A stretch of 64,000 bases of DNA from Kutzneria viridogrisea (GTDB taxonomy: Bacteria > Actinomycetota > Actinomycetes > Mycobacteriales > Pseudonocardiaceae): positions 510,001-574,000 of the forward strand of contig JACJID010000002.1 of NCBI GenBank assembly GCA_014138725.1, in the 5' to 3' direction. The notes under the pieces are model-generated. The model was not told the origin of the DNA, ran no database searches, and saw only the letters and a list, made by a program, of their open reading frames with translations. The position numbers were made by a program, and so were the translations under genes. This document shows, piece after piece, positions 1 to 7,478 of the stretch; position 1 is the stretch's first letter, and each line of letters begins with the position of its first letter.

Positions 1-388
1 CCTCACCCTCGAACACCCGCACCTCCACGCGGGGCAAGGCAAGCCGCCAGCGCTCCAACAGGTCCGGCAGCAGGCCCTGGCAGACGCTGGGCGGGGCGCC
101 GAGCCGGACCACGCCGGTGGGCTGCCCGCTGTGCTGCGCGGCCAGGTCGGTGATCGCGGCCATGGCGGACACCGCGGCGCGGGCGTGCTCGACCAGCGCG
201 GCGCCGAACGCCGTGGGCCGCGGTGTGCCGCCACGCACCAGGACCGGGTGGCCCAGCACGCGTTCCAGTGCGGCCACGGAGTGCGAGACCGCCGACTGGC
301 TCACGCCGATGCTGTCCGCGCCCGCGCCGAAGCCGCCCGAGTCGAGCACCGCGAGGAACGCGCGCAGTTGGGACGGGTTCAGGCTCAT
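1..388 (-). CDS. LysR-family transcriptional regulator, 3' end outside window
   Basis: N-terminal part (about 129 residues) of a LysR-type regulator. The opening reads MSLNPSQLRAFLAVLDSGGF, followed by a helix-turn-helix with the family's SQSAVSHSVAALE recognition helix at about residues 30-42. The start of the effector-binding domain is present and then runs off the left edge. The ATG is chosen because the LysR fold begins directly after it. It is divergent from the DMT transporter at 500, with a 111-bp gap, the usual arrangement of a LysR protein and its target. Regulation of that transporter is inferred; the effector is unknown. Confidence 0.85.
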   Translation of the reverse strand, partial: MSLNPSQLRAFLAVLDSGGFGAGADSIGVSQSAVSHSVAALERVLGHPVLVRGGTPRPTAFGAALVEHARAAVSAMAAITDLAAQHSGQPTGVVRLGAPPSVCQGLLPDLLERWRLALPRVEVRVFEGE

Positions 389-499
389 GAACAACTCTCA
401 TGGGTCGTCATAACTCACTTGTTGGACTCATGATGCCCGATCAGGCAGCCTCGTGGCCGAATCCCGCCGGACTTCCCGGCCGGTGACGGGGAGGGTGGA

Positions 500-1537
500 G
501 TGGTGCGACGGAGTTGGGTTCCCGGTTTTGTGGCGCTGTCGGCGATCTGGGGCAGCAGCTTCGCGCTGATCAAGATCGCGGTGGACGCCGGTGTCGCGCC
601 GCCGTGGGTGGCGCTGTGGCGCTGCCTGTTCGGCATGCTGACGCTCTGGCTGATCTGCGCGGTCCAGGGCGCGCGGCTGCCCCGCGACCCGCGCGCCTGG
701 GGGCACGCCGCGGTGATCGCGCTGCTGCTCAACTCGGTGCCGTTCATGCTGGTCGCCTACGGGGAGACGCGGATCAGCTCGGTGCTGGCCGGGGTGTGGA
801 ACGCCGTCACCCCGCTGGCCACGCTGGTCTTCGCGCTGGCGCTGGTGCGCAGCGAGCGGCCGACTCCCCGGCGGCTGCTCGGTCTCGGCCTGGGCTTCGT
901 CGGCGTGCTGGTCGTGCTCGGCGTGTGGCAGGGGGTCGAGTCTGGCGTGCTCGACGGCACGTTGGCCTGCCTGGGTTCGACCGCCTGCTACGGCGCGGGT
1001 TTCGCCTACACCAAGAGGTTCTTCTCGGGACGTCCCGAGTCGGCTTCGGTGCTGTCGGCGATGCAGATCACCAGCGCGACCGTCCAATTGGGACTGATCG
1101 CGCCGGTGACCGCAGGTGCGCCGAGTTGGCCGGGCCTTCCCGCGATGACCGGCCTGCTGGTACTGGGCGCGGTCAGCACGGGTGTCGCCTACGTCGTGAA
1201 CTTCCGGGTGATCCGCGTCGCCGGGTCCACGGTGGCCTCGACCGTGACCTACCTGACCCCGGTGTGGTCCACCGCGTTCGGCTGGCTGCTGCTGGGCGAA
1301 CCGCTGTCCTGGAACACCCTGGCCGGTGCGGTGCTAGTCGTCGGCGGGGTGGTGCTCACGCGCGGCCCAGGCGGGCAGCGGCTCGCGGGCGGCCAGCCAG
1401 TCGGCGGGCACCGGGCCGTGCGCGCCGAGCAGCCCGCCGACGATGGCGCCGGTGGTGTCGACGTCCCCGCCAACACGTACGCAGGCGGTGATCCCGGCAC
1501 GGAAGTCGGTCAGGTGCGTGGCGGCGGCCCACAGTGA
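500..1537 (+). CDS. DMT-superfamily (EamA-type) membrane transporter
   Basis: Ten-helix drug/metabolite transporter in the inner membrane. The first EamA half begins FVALSAIWGSSFALIKIAVD and the second half has its own helices up to about residue 290 (VLVVGGVVLTRG). GTG start. Family members are normally about 300 residues; this one is 345 because the frame runs on for some 55-60 hydrophilic residues that are antisense to the convergent ADP-ribosylglycohydrolase gene. That tail looks like read-out of the other gene rather than a domain. The divergent LysR gene upstream is the likely regulator. The substrate (amino acid, metabolite or drug) cannot be told from sequence. Confidence 0.8.
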   Translation: MVRRSWVPGFVALSAIWGSSFALIKIAVDAGVAPPWVALWRCLFGMLTLWLICAVQGARLPRDPRAWGHAAVIALLLNSVPFMLVAYGETRISSVLAGVWNAVTPLATLVFALALVRSERPTPRRLLGLGLGFVGVLVVLGVWQGVESGVLDGTLACLGSTACYGAGFAYTKRFFSGRPESASVLSAMQITSATVQLGLIAPVTAGAPSWPGLPAMTGLLVLGAVSTGVAYVVNFRVIRVAGSTVASTVTYLTPVWSTAFGWLLLGEPLSWNTLAGAVLVVGGVVLTRGPGGQRLAGGQPVGGHRAVRAEQPADDGAGGVDVPANTYAGGDPGTEVGQVRGGGPQ

Positions 1538-2248
1538 GAACGGCACGGTGTCCTGCGCGATGACCCGTGACCCGTTGCCCAACTCGTGGGCGGCCTCTTC
1601 CGCTGTGCTGCCAACGAGTTCGCGGGCGCGCTCGATGCCGCGGCGCGTCTGGCCCGCGTCCAAGGCACGGGCCACGGCGTCCAGGAGTTCTTGCGGGGCA
1701 AGGGATTCGACCGCGAGCAGGGCGGCAGCCACCGCCACGGCGACAGCACCGGCCACGCCCTCGGGGTGCAGGTGCGTCACCTGTGCCGACAGCGCGGCCT
1801 GCTCGGCGGCCCGCACCGGGTCACCGGCGAAGAACGCGCCGAGCGGGGCCACCCGCATCGCGGCGCCGTTGCCACAGGAACCCGTGCCGCCAAAGGCTTC
1901 CGCGGACACGGTGGCCCACGGCTCGCCCTGCCGGATGCGGCGCAGGGTGACCACGGCGCCCGCGCCGTAGCCCCGGTAGGGCTCGCAGCGTTCGGCGAAC
2001 TCGGCGGCCAGCGCGTCCTGGTCCACCTGCCCGCGATCGCGCAGGTGTGCCACCAGGCCGCAGGCCATCTCGGTGTCGTCGGTCCACTCCCAGACCGGCT
2101 CGGGTGGGATGCCCGCGATCAGGTCGGGCACCGAGCGCCCCGGTACGAAGAACTGGGCGCCGAGACAATCGCCTGCGGACAGGCCGTCGAGCGAGCGGTA
2201 CATCAGGTCGAGTCGTGTGGTGTCTATGGGTTCGGAGCATACCGGCAC
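1334..2248 (-). CDS. ADP-ribosylglycohydrolase (DraG/ARH) family protein
   Basis: Cytosolic hydrolase of the family that removes ADP-ribose from proteins or small acceptors using two Mg ions. The metal-binding motifs are all present: GDCLGA near the N-terminus, WTDDTEM, the GSCGNGAAMRVAPLG segment, TH.HPEG in the middle and GGDVDTTGAIVGGLLG near the C-terminus. At 304 residues it has the normal length and looks complete. An ATG at residue 16 (just before the conserved core) is an alternative start. Its 3' 204 bp overlap the 3' end of the DMT transporter on the other strand. No partner ADP-ribosyltransferase is seen nearby, so the target is unknown. Confidence 0.88.
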   Translation of the reverse strand: MPVCSEPIDTTRLDLMYRSLDGLSAGDCLGAQFFVPGRSVPDLIAGIPPEPVWEWTDDTEMACGLVAHLRDRGQVDQDALAAEFAERCEPYRGYGAGAVVTLRRIRQGEPWATVSAEAFGGTGSCGNGAAMRVAPLGAFFAGDPVRAAEQAALSAQVTHLHPEGVAGAVAVAVAAALLAVESLAPQELLDAVARALDAGQTRRGIERARELVGSTAEEAAHELGNGSRVIAQDTVPFSLWAAATHLTDFRAGITACVRVGGDVDTTGAIVGGLLGAHGPVPADWLAAREPLPAWAAREHHPADD

Positions 2249-2299
2249 CGAGGGGGAGCCGTCGGAGTAACGGCTCGACCCCTCGGTCCGCGCGGCTTG

Positions 2300-2473
2300 T
2301 CAGCCGCGGCGCCGGTTGGCGTACTGGCGGTGGCTGACGACGGCTCCGGAGCGGCCGTGCGCGGCGAACGAGGTCGCCGTCCTGGCCTGCTTGCCGGGGT
2401 TGCGTCGTTCCCGCCGGTTGGGCACAACCGACTCGGTGTGGTCCGGGTCTACCGGTTCAAAGGTCACGGGCAT
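2300..2473 (-). CDS. Small basic hypothetical protein
   Basis: A 57-residue, arginine-rich polypeptide starting MPVTFEPVDPDHTESVVPNR. The start is fixed by a strong ribosome binding site, GGAGG five to nine bases before the ATG. The C-terminal half (residues 20-57) is very basic and ends RRRG, which suggests nucleic-acid or ribosome contact. No family is recognised. It lies upstream of the ADP-ribosylglycohydrolase on the same strand with a 51-bp gap, so the two may be co-transcribed. Confidence 0.6.
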   Translation of the reverse strand: MPVTFEPVDPDHTESVVPNRRERRNPGKQARTATSFAAHGRSGAVVSHRQYANRRRG

Positions 2474-2634
2474 GCGAATTCCTCCGTTTTTCGAGACGCG
2501 CTGGTGAGATGAACAGGCGTCGCCCGGCCGATGGCGGGGGACGCGGCGCACGAAGCGGATCAGAGGATCATGGCGCTGACGCTAGCAGCGCGGTCGCGGC
2601 CCGCGCACCCGATTTATTTCGCCCCCCAACCGCC
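2474..2634. other. Intergenic stretch without recognisable gene
   Basis: Lies between the small basic gene and the palindrome that ends the NmrA-type gene. It must carry the promoter of the small basic gene; a T-rich run just upstream of that gene's ribosome binding site is the only compositional feature. No open frame here is supported by a start and conserved sequence. Confidence 0.4.
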
Positions 2635-2681
2635 GTGAAGGTGGCTTTCACTGCGTCCAGTGCGGTGAAAGCCACCTTCAC
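2635..2681. repeat. Perfect intergenic palindrome, 17-bp arms (repeat family A variant)
   Basis: Left arm GTGAAGGTGGCTTTCAC, 13-base loop, right arm the exact reverse complement. It begins four bases past the stop of the NmrA-type gene, where it would act as a strong transcription terminator or mRNA 3' stabiliser. It is related to, but not identical with, the GAAGGTGCCGTT palindromes at 6243, 8633-9113 and 33643-33859. Confidence 0.8.
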
Positions 2682-2685
2682 GCCA

Positions 2686-3424
2686 TCACACCCGCGCCAG
2701 GTACTGCTCGAACGTGCCGGTCCCCACCGCGTTGTCCGGGGTGAGGTTGCCGCCCTCGCGCAGCGCACGGCCCAGCGCACCGGGCAGCGGCACGGGCAGC
2801 ACGAGCCGACGACGGCCGGTGGCCCGCAGGTAGGCGTCCAGCGCCTCGCGCAGCGACAGCACCCGCGGGCCACCCAATGTCGGCGACCCGGCCCTTCGGC
2901 TCACCCAGCGCGAGCTCGGTCATGCGCTCGGCGACCTCGCCGGAGTCGATCGGCTGGAAGCGCACGGCGCTGAACGCGGGCACCACGGGCGACTTGGCCA
3001 GCGCGCCGAACACGGTGCCAAGCAGGTCGTGGAACTGAGTCGTACGCAGGATCGTCAGCGGCAGCCCGGACTCGGCGAGCACACGCTCGGTGGCGAGCTT
3101 GGCCTCGTAGTAGCCCAGCGGCACGCGGTCGATGCCGACGATGGAGATGTAGACCACGTGCGGGGAACCGGCGGCGCGGGCGGCCCGCACGAGGTTGCGC
3201 GCGGCGTCGACGTCGGACTTGCCCATCCCGCTGGCGCAGTGCACGACAGTGCCCACCCCGTCCAGGGCGGCGTCCAGCCCGGCCCCGGTGCGCAGGTCCA
3301 CCGCCACCGAGGGCACGCGGCCCTGCCTCGCGGTGCGGCTGAGCACCCGCACCGGCTGTCCCCGGTCGAGCAGGCGGTCCACGATCTGGCGGCCGAGCGT
3401 GCCGGTACCACCGGTCACGAGCAT
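2686..3424 (-). pseudogene. NmrA/SDR-type NAD(P)-binding protein, frameshifted near the C-terminus
   Basis: The N-terminus MLVTGGTGTLGRQIVDRLLD is a Rossmann GxxGxxG dinucleotide-binding start, followed by a typical atypical-SDR/NmrA body (VVHCASGM, YYEAKLATERVLAESGLPLTI). After GRVADIG the frame is lost. The expected continuation GGPRVLSLREALDAYLRATG, ending at 2686, is in the neighbouring frame. Removing one G from the GGG run at 2873-2875 (minus strand) rejoins the two, giving a protein of about 245 residues. This is either a real single-base frameshift or a sequencing error. In the unshifted frame the protein would end in about 70 unrelated residues at 2678. Start: ATG at 3424; a GTG at 3439 is possible. 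Likely a quinone or sugar-nucleotide type oxidoreductase; substrate unknown. Confidence 0.8.
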
Positions 3425-3521
3425 CTGGTTCTTCGTCACACAGCGTGGACGAGACAGCCTGCCGCACTGTGACACGCGGTCGCCTCTTGGACTGTGCAGG
3501 CACGGTCTCTACGATCCGCTC

Positions 3522-4658
3522 ATGGAACGCTGGCCAGTTCTGATCCGTGCTGCCACCGTCGGCGACCTCGACACGCTGCGCACCGCCCTGGACCAGGGTG
3601 TCGATCCCAACGGCACCGTTCCGACCGCGTTCGGTTACACCGATCCGCTGCTGGTGACCGCGGCGGCGCACGGCCAGGTCGAGGTCGTGCGGCTGCTGCT
3701 GGACGCCGGGGCCTCGCCCACCATCCAGACCGACTCGGGGCGCACCCCGATGAAGGTGGCCCTGGAGCGGCGGCACGTGCCCGTGGCCAAGGAGTTACTC
3801 GCGCGCGGCGTGCCCCCGCTGGACAGCGGCGGCAAGGACAGCCTGTTGCGGGGAGCCGTGCGCGCGGCGTCCGAGGACCCGCACACCAGCACCCTGGCCC
3901 ACCTGGAGACCCTGCTCGAAGCGGGCATGCCCGTGCTCGACGGCGAGGAGTCCGCCGTGGTGCAGGCGGTGGAGCAGCGCGCGGTGCCCGCCGTGCTGCG
4001 GGTGCTGCTGCGGCACGGCGGCAGCCCCGACGACCGGCGCGCGGACGGGGTCCCGGTGCTGACCCTGGCCGCGATCCGCGACGACCCGGCCGCCGTGGAC
4101 GCCCTGCTCGCGCACGGGGCCGACCCGGAGGCCACCGACCCGACGGGCCGCACCGCGCTGATGCGGGCCGCCGAGCGCGGGGCCTCCGACGTGGTCGCCG
4201 TGCTGCTCGCGCACGGGGCCAAGCCCTCGCTGGCGCTGCCCGACGGGCGGATCGTGGCCGAGCCGCTGGGCAGCCTGCGCCAGCACGCCTCGTACCGGAT
4301 GCGCACCCTGTTCCCCGCCGACACCGAGACCGCCGAACCGGCCGTGATGTCGGTGTTCCCCACCGCCTACGTGGTGCGCGGCAGCGCCGAGTTGTTCGCC
4401 GAGTGGGCCAGCACCGTGCGGTCCGCGGGCGAGGACCGGGGCGACGTGTGGTTCGAGAACCTGTTCTCCTGGCCCGCCGACGACGTGGCTGACCTGGTGC
4501 AACGGCTGTCCCGCGCCGAGGGCGTGCTCACCGTCAGCTCCGACGAGCTGGCCATCGTGCGCGACGCCGCCAGCTACCTCGCCGACCGCAACGGACCGGA
4601 ACGGGCCGCCGCCCACCGCGATCTGCACGAGGATCTGACGCGCCAGCTGCGACGCTAG
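3522..4658 (+). CDS. Ankyrin-repeat protein
   Basis: A 378-residue soluble protein with no signal peptide. At least five ankyrin repeats are visible. The first group includes VLIRAATVGDLDTLRTALDQGVDPN and GQVEVVRLLLDAGASPTIQT; later ones include DPAAVDALLAHGADPEATD and GASDVVAVLLAHGAKPSLAL, up to about residue 245. The last 130 residues are a different, mixed alpha/beta region that I do not recognise. Ankyrin stacks are protein-binding scaffolds, so a partner-binding role is likely but unspecified. The ATG is the first one after the divergent NmrA-type gene. A 27-bp gap separates it from the small membrane protein downstream, so the two are probably co-transcribed. Confidence 0.85.
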   Translation: MERWPVLIRAATVGDLDTLRTALDQGVDPNGTVPTAFGYTDPLLVTAAAHGQVEVVRLLLDAGASPTIQTDSGRTPMKVALERRHVPVAKELLARGVPPLDSGGKDSLLRGAVRAASEDPHTSTLAHLETLLEAGMPVLDGEESAVVQAVEQRAVPAVLRVLLRHGGSPDDRRADGVPVLTLAAIRDDPAAVDALLAHGADPEATDPTGRTALMRAAERGASDVVAVLLAHGAKPSLALPDGRIVAEPLGSLRQHASYRMRTLFPADTETAEPAVMSVFPTAYVVRGSAELFAEWASTVRSAGEDRGDVWFENLFSWPADDVADLVQRLSRAEGVLTVSSDELAIVRDAASYLADRNGPERAAAHRDLHEDLTRQLRR

Positions 4659-4685
4659 CCGCTCCCCCGTCCAGTTGGAGGACCC

Positions 4686-5057
4686 GTGACCTACGTGGCC
4701 ATCGCACTGGCAGTGGTGCTCGGCATGGGCATCATCGTGCTCGGCGCCCGCTACCTGCTCGCGCCCGAGGGCAGCGCCCGCGGCCTCGGTCTGCGCTCCC
4801 TGCCCACCGGCCCGGTGATGGCCTGGCTCAACCTCAAGGGCGTGCGCGACATCGTGTGCGGCCTGGCCCTGCTGGTCATCCTGGCCACCGGCCAGCTCCA
4901 GGTGCTCGGCTGGTTCGTGCTGGCCGCCGCGCTGATCGCCGTGGTCGACGCGCTGGTCGTGCTGTGGCACGGCGGCAAGCGCCGGTTCGCCTACGGCCTG
5001 CACGGCGGCACCGCGGGCGCCATGGCCGTGGTCTCGGTCGGCCTGCTGCTGAGCTAG
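4686..5057 (+). CDS. Small four-helix membrane protein (DUF4267-like)
   Basis: A 123-residue inner-membrane protein with four predicted helices: about residues 3-25, 47-68, 71-92 and 103-122. The central NLKGVRDIVCGL and the VDALVVLWHGG segment resemble the DUF4267 family. GTG start with TTGGAGGA just upstream. Its TAG stop codon sits exactly at the left junction of the IS630-family element. The target TA supplies the first two bases and the element's first base supplies the G. The bases to the right of the insertion (TA followed by G) show the stop was also TAG before insertion, so the protein is unchanged. Function unknown. Confidence 0.75.
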   Translation: MTYVAIALAVVLGMGIIVLGARYLLAPEGSARGLGLRSLPTGPVMAWLNLKGVRDIVCGLALLVILATGQLQVLGWFVLAAALIAVVDALVVLWHGGKRRFAYGLHGGTAGAMAVVSVGLLLS

Positions 5058-6189
5058 TGTCGTGCGCCGGAAATCCGCCACATAAGTCTAGTCTGGGTTG
5101 ATGGCGCGGATTGGACGTCCTCCTGCTGAGGTGACGTTGACCGAGCAGGAGCGGGTAACGCTGGAACGGTGGGCGCGGCGGGCGAAGTCGTCGCAGGTGC
5201 TGGCACAGCGGTGCAGGATTGTGCTGGCGTGCGCGGACGGCCTGCCAGGCAAGCAGATCGCCGAGGATCTTCGGGTTCACCCGTCGACGGTGACCAAGTG
5301 GCGCAGGCGATTTCTCCAGCATCGGCTGGAGGGCCTGGTCGATGAGGAACGGCCGGGCCGTCCGCCGTCGATCACGGTGGACCAGGTCGAAGAGGTGATC
5401 GTGGCGACTCTGGAGGAGACCCCGCGCAACGCCACACACTGGTCTCGGGCGTCGATGGCGGAGAAGTCCGGGCTGAGCAAGTCGACCATCGGCCGGATCT
5501 GGCGCGATTTCGGGCTCAAACCCCACCGTGCCGAGACCTTCAAGCTCTCGACCGATCCATTGTTCGTGGAGAAGGTCGTCGATGTCGTTGGCCTATACCA
5601 CAATCCGCCCGAGCGGGCGGTGGTGCTGTGCGTGGACGAGAAGAGTCAGATCCAGGCACTGGACCGCTCCCAGCCGGTGCTGCCGATGATGCCGGGTATG
5701 CCTGAGCGGCGCACACATGACTACGCCCGCAATGGCATCACCAGCCTGTTCGCCGCGTTCGACGTCGCCGATGGCACGGTGATCGCCGAGTTGCATCGTC
5801 AGCACCGGGCCGCCGAGTTCAAGAAGTTCCTCATCACGATCGACAAGACGGTCCCGGCGGAGCTGGCCGTCCACCTGGTCTGTGACAACTACGGCACTCA
5901 CAAGACCCCGGCGATCAAGGCCTGGCTGGCCAAGCACCCCAGGTTCCGCATGCACTTCACCCCGACCGGATCATCGTGGATCAACCAGGTCGAACGCTGG
6001 TTCGGCTTTCTCAGCGACCAGAAGATCACCCGAGGTACCCACCGCAGCGTCCAAGCGCTGGAGAAGGACATCCGCGTCTGGATCGCTGACTGGAACACCC
6101 ATCCACGGCCGTTCATCTGGACCAAGACCGCCGAAGAGATCCTCGAGTCACTCGCCCGATTTTGTAGGCGGATTTCCGGCGCAGGACAC
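5057..6189 (+). mobile_element. Complete IS630-family insertion sequence with 23-bp terminal inverted repeats and TA target duplication
   Basis: The left end (5057-5079) starts GTGTCGTGCGCCGG. The right end (6167-6189) is its inverted copy with one mismatch in 23. Both ends abut a TA dinucleotide (5055-5056 and 6190-6191), the hallmark target duplication of IS630/Tc1-mariner elements. Total length is 1133 bp and it encodes one intact transposase. The nearly identical ends and uninterrupted frame suggest a recent, possibly active copy. It lies between the DUF4267-like gene and a family A palindrome. Confidence 0.92.
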
Positions 6190-6192
6190 TAG
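5101..6192 (+). CDS. IS630-family DDE transposase
   Basis: A 363-residue transposase. Residues about 30-140 form the two helix-turn-helix DNA-binding segments ([20 protein letters not shown] and [16 protein letters not shown]). The catalytic triad is D179 (VDEKSQ), D262 (CDNYGTH) and E298 ([11 protein letters not shown]), spaced as in the IS630/mariner DDE group. The ATG at 5101 is preferred over the TTG three bases earlier. The stop codon is not encoded by the element: the last codon is CAC at its right end, and TAG is formed by the duplicated TA plus the first genomic base. The frame is intact, so the protein is probably functional. Confidence 0.93.
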   Translation: MARIGRPPAEVTLTEQERVTLERWARRAKSSQVLAQRCRIVLACADGLPGKQIAEDLRVHPSTVTKWRRRFLQHRLEGLVDEERPGRPPSITVDQVEEVIVATLEETPRNATHWSRASMAEKSGLSKSTIGRIWRDFGLKPHRAETFKLSTDPLFVEKVVDVVGLYHNPPERAVVLCVDEKSQIQALDRSQPVLPMMPGMPERRTHDYARNGITSLFAAFDVADGTVIAELHRQHRAAEFKKFLITIDKTVPAELAVHLVCDNYGTHKTPAIKAWLAKHPRFRMHFTPTGSSWINQVERWFGFLSDQKITRGTHRSVQALEKDIRVWIADWNTHPRPFIWTKTAEEILESLARFCRRISGAGH

Positions 6193-6242
6193 TGGCGCGT
6201 CGCGCATCGTTGACCTGGTATCCGGTCCGGGCCGAGGCCGCG

Positions 6243-6299
6243 GTGTCATGAAAGTGCCGTTTGGGACATCCAGCGTCCTGAACGGCACTTTCATGACAC
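6243..6299. repeat. Family A palindrome, 19-bp perfect arms
   Basis: Left arm GTGTCATGAAAGTGCCGTT, 19-base loop, right arm its exact reverse complement. It stands 50 bp to the right of the IS630 element and shares the CATGAA(A/G)GTGCCGTT core with the clusters at 8633-9113 and 33643-33859. It could serve as a bidirectional terminator between the two gene groups. Confidence 0.8.
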
Positions 6300-6467
6300 G
6301 GCCCGCGTCGGCGGGCGCGGCTGGGTGGTCGCCGGCCAGACACGGTCAAGGTTCCGAGGCGAGCCGCTAGGACTGGTCGCTGAAGTCCGCGGACAGTGTC
6401 AGGGGCGGCGCGGCCAGCTCCACCTCGGCCCGCACGAACTACGCGGCCAGGGCCGCTGTCAAGGGAC
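6300..6467. other. Intergenic region with a possible gene-end remnant
   Basis: No complete gene. On the minus strand, 6367-6438 reads FVRAEVELAAPPLTLSADFS and ends DQS plus TAG; this looks like a natural protein C-terminus but has a stop directly upstream in frame. It may be the tail of a decayed gene. This is a weak observation. Confidence 0.3.
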
Positions 6468-7421
6468 TCACTCGCGGAACTGGGCCGCCACCAGGGCCTC
6501 GCCCTCGGGCGTGCGGCGGTAGAGCACCGAACGGCCCGCGCGCTGCCGGCACACCAGGCGGGCGTCCAGCAGCACCTTGAGGTGGCGCCCCACCGAGCCA
6601 AGGCCCTGCCCGGTCAGCGCCACGAGCTGGGTCGTGCTCTTGGGCGTGTCCAGCAGCACGAGCACCCCGGCCCGCGCCGCTCCGAGCAGCCTGCCCAGCG
6701 TGTCCGGGACCGGTGGCGGTGGCTCGGCCAGCACCCCGGAGCACGGGTAGACCACGGCCGAGCGGTTGTGCGCGTCCCAGCAGACCCAGCCCTGTCGCGG
6801 GGTCACCGGCACGAAGAACAGCTGGGCGCCGTCGACCTCCCGCGGCGGGTAGTCGTACACGTTGACCTGCAAGCGATTCGACCCCAGCCAGCGCATGCCC
6901 TGGCGCAGGTCACCGAGCACAGCCGCCCACCCGCCCTGGCCCAGTTTGCCCGTCCGCGCAACGACATCCGCCTCGATGACGCGTCTGCGCCGGGGCCACT
7001 CGGGCAGCACCGCACGCGTCCACACCCACTCCAGCAGGTCCGCGGTCCGCTGCGCCAGGTCCGTCCTGTCCAGCTCGGGCGTCAGCGCAGGGCCCAGGTT
7101 CTCGCGGGCGATTTCCGCTGGCGTGGAACGAATCCCGGCCAGCTCCCGCTCGAACTCCGCGGGCTCACCGGTCGGCGTCGGCGTGAAGAAGTCCGCGATC
7201 CACCGACGCCGCAACCCGGCCCGCACCAGCGAAGCGGTGATCGGGTCGGCGGCCAGCAGTTCCCGGTACGCGGGCAGGTGGGCGTCCAGCCAGGCGCGCT
7301 CGCCGGGGTGCGCCGCGGTGGCCCGCGCCAGGGTGATCAGGCTCGCGGTGGCCTCGGCCAACGGGGAGACCACGAACCGGCTGCCCGCCAGCGTGTCCGC
7401 GTTGACCTGCCACCAGCCCAC
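6468..7421 (-). CDS. ArsR-type winged-helix transcriptional regulator with N-terminal ligand-like domain
   Basis: A 317-residue regulator. The C-terminal 70 residues form an ArsR-like winged helix (LLDTPKSTTQLVALTGQGLGSVGRHLKVLLDARLVCRQ.AGRSVLYRRTPEGEAL). The preceding 240 residues belong to a domain found in a group of actinobacterial ArsR proteins and contain no transmembrane segment. It is divergent from the MFS transporter at 7479 with 57 bp between the starts, so it most likely represses or activates that exporter. The ligand is unknown. Confidence 0.82.
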   Translation of the reverse strand: MGWWQVNADTLAGSRFVVSPLAEATASLITLARATAAHPGERAWLDAHLPAYRELLAADPITASLVRAGLRRRWIADFFTPTPTGEPAEFERELAGIRSTPAEIARENLGPALTPELDRTDLAQRTADLLEWVWTRAVLPEWPRRRRVIEADVVARTGKLGQGGWAAVLGDLRQGMRWLGSNRLQVNVYDYPPREVDGAQLFFVPVTPRQGWVCWDAHNRSAVVYPCSGVLAEPPPPVPDTLGRLLGAARAGVLVLLDTPKSTTQLVALTGQGLGSVGRHLKVLLDARLVCRQRAGRSVLYRRTPEGEALVAAQFRE

Positions 7422-7478
7422 GTTTCGCCCCCCTGCGAAAGACTAACCCCCGGCCATGCGGCTGGTGAGACTCCCGCC

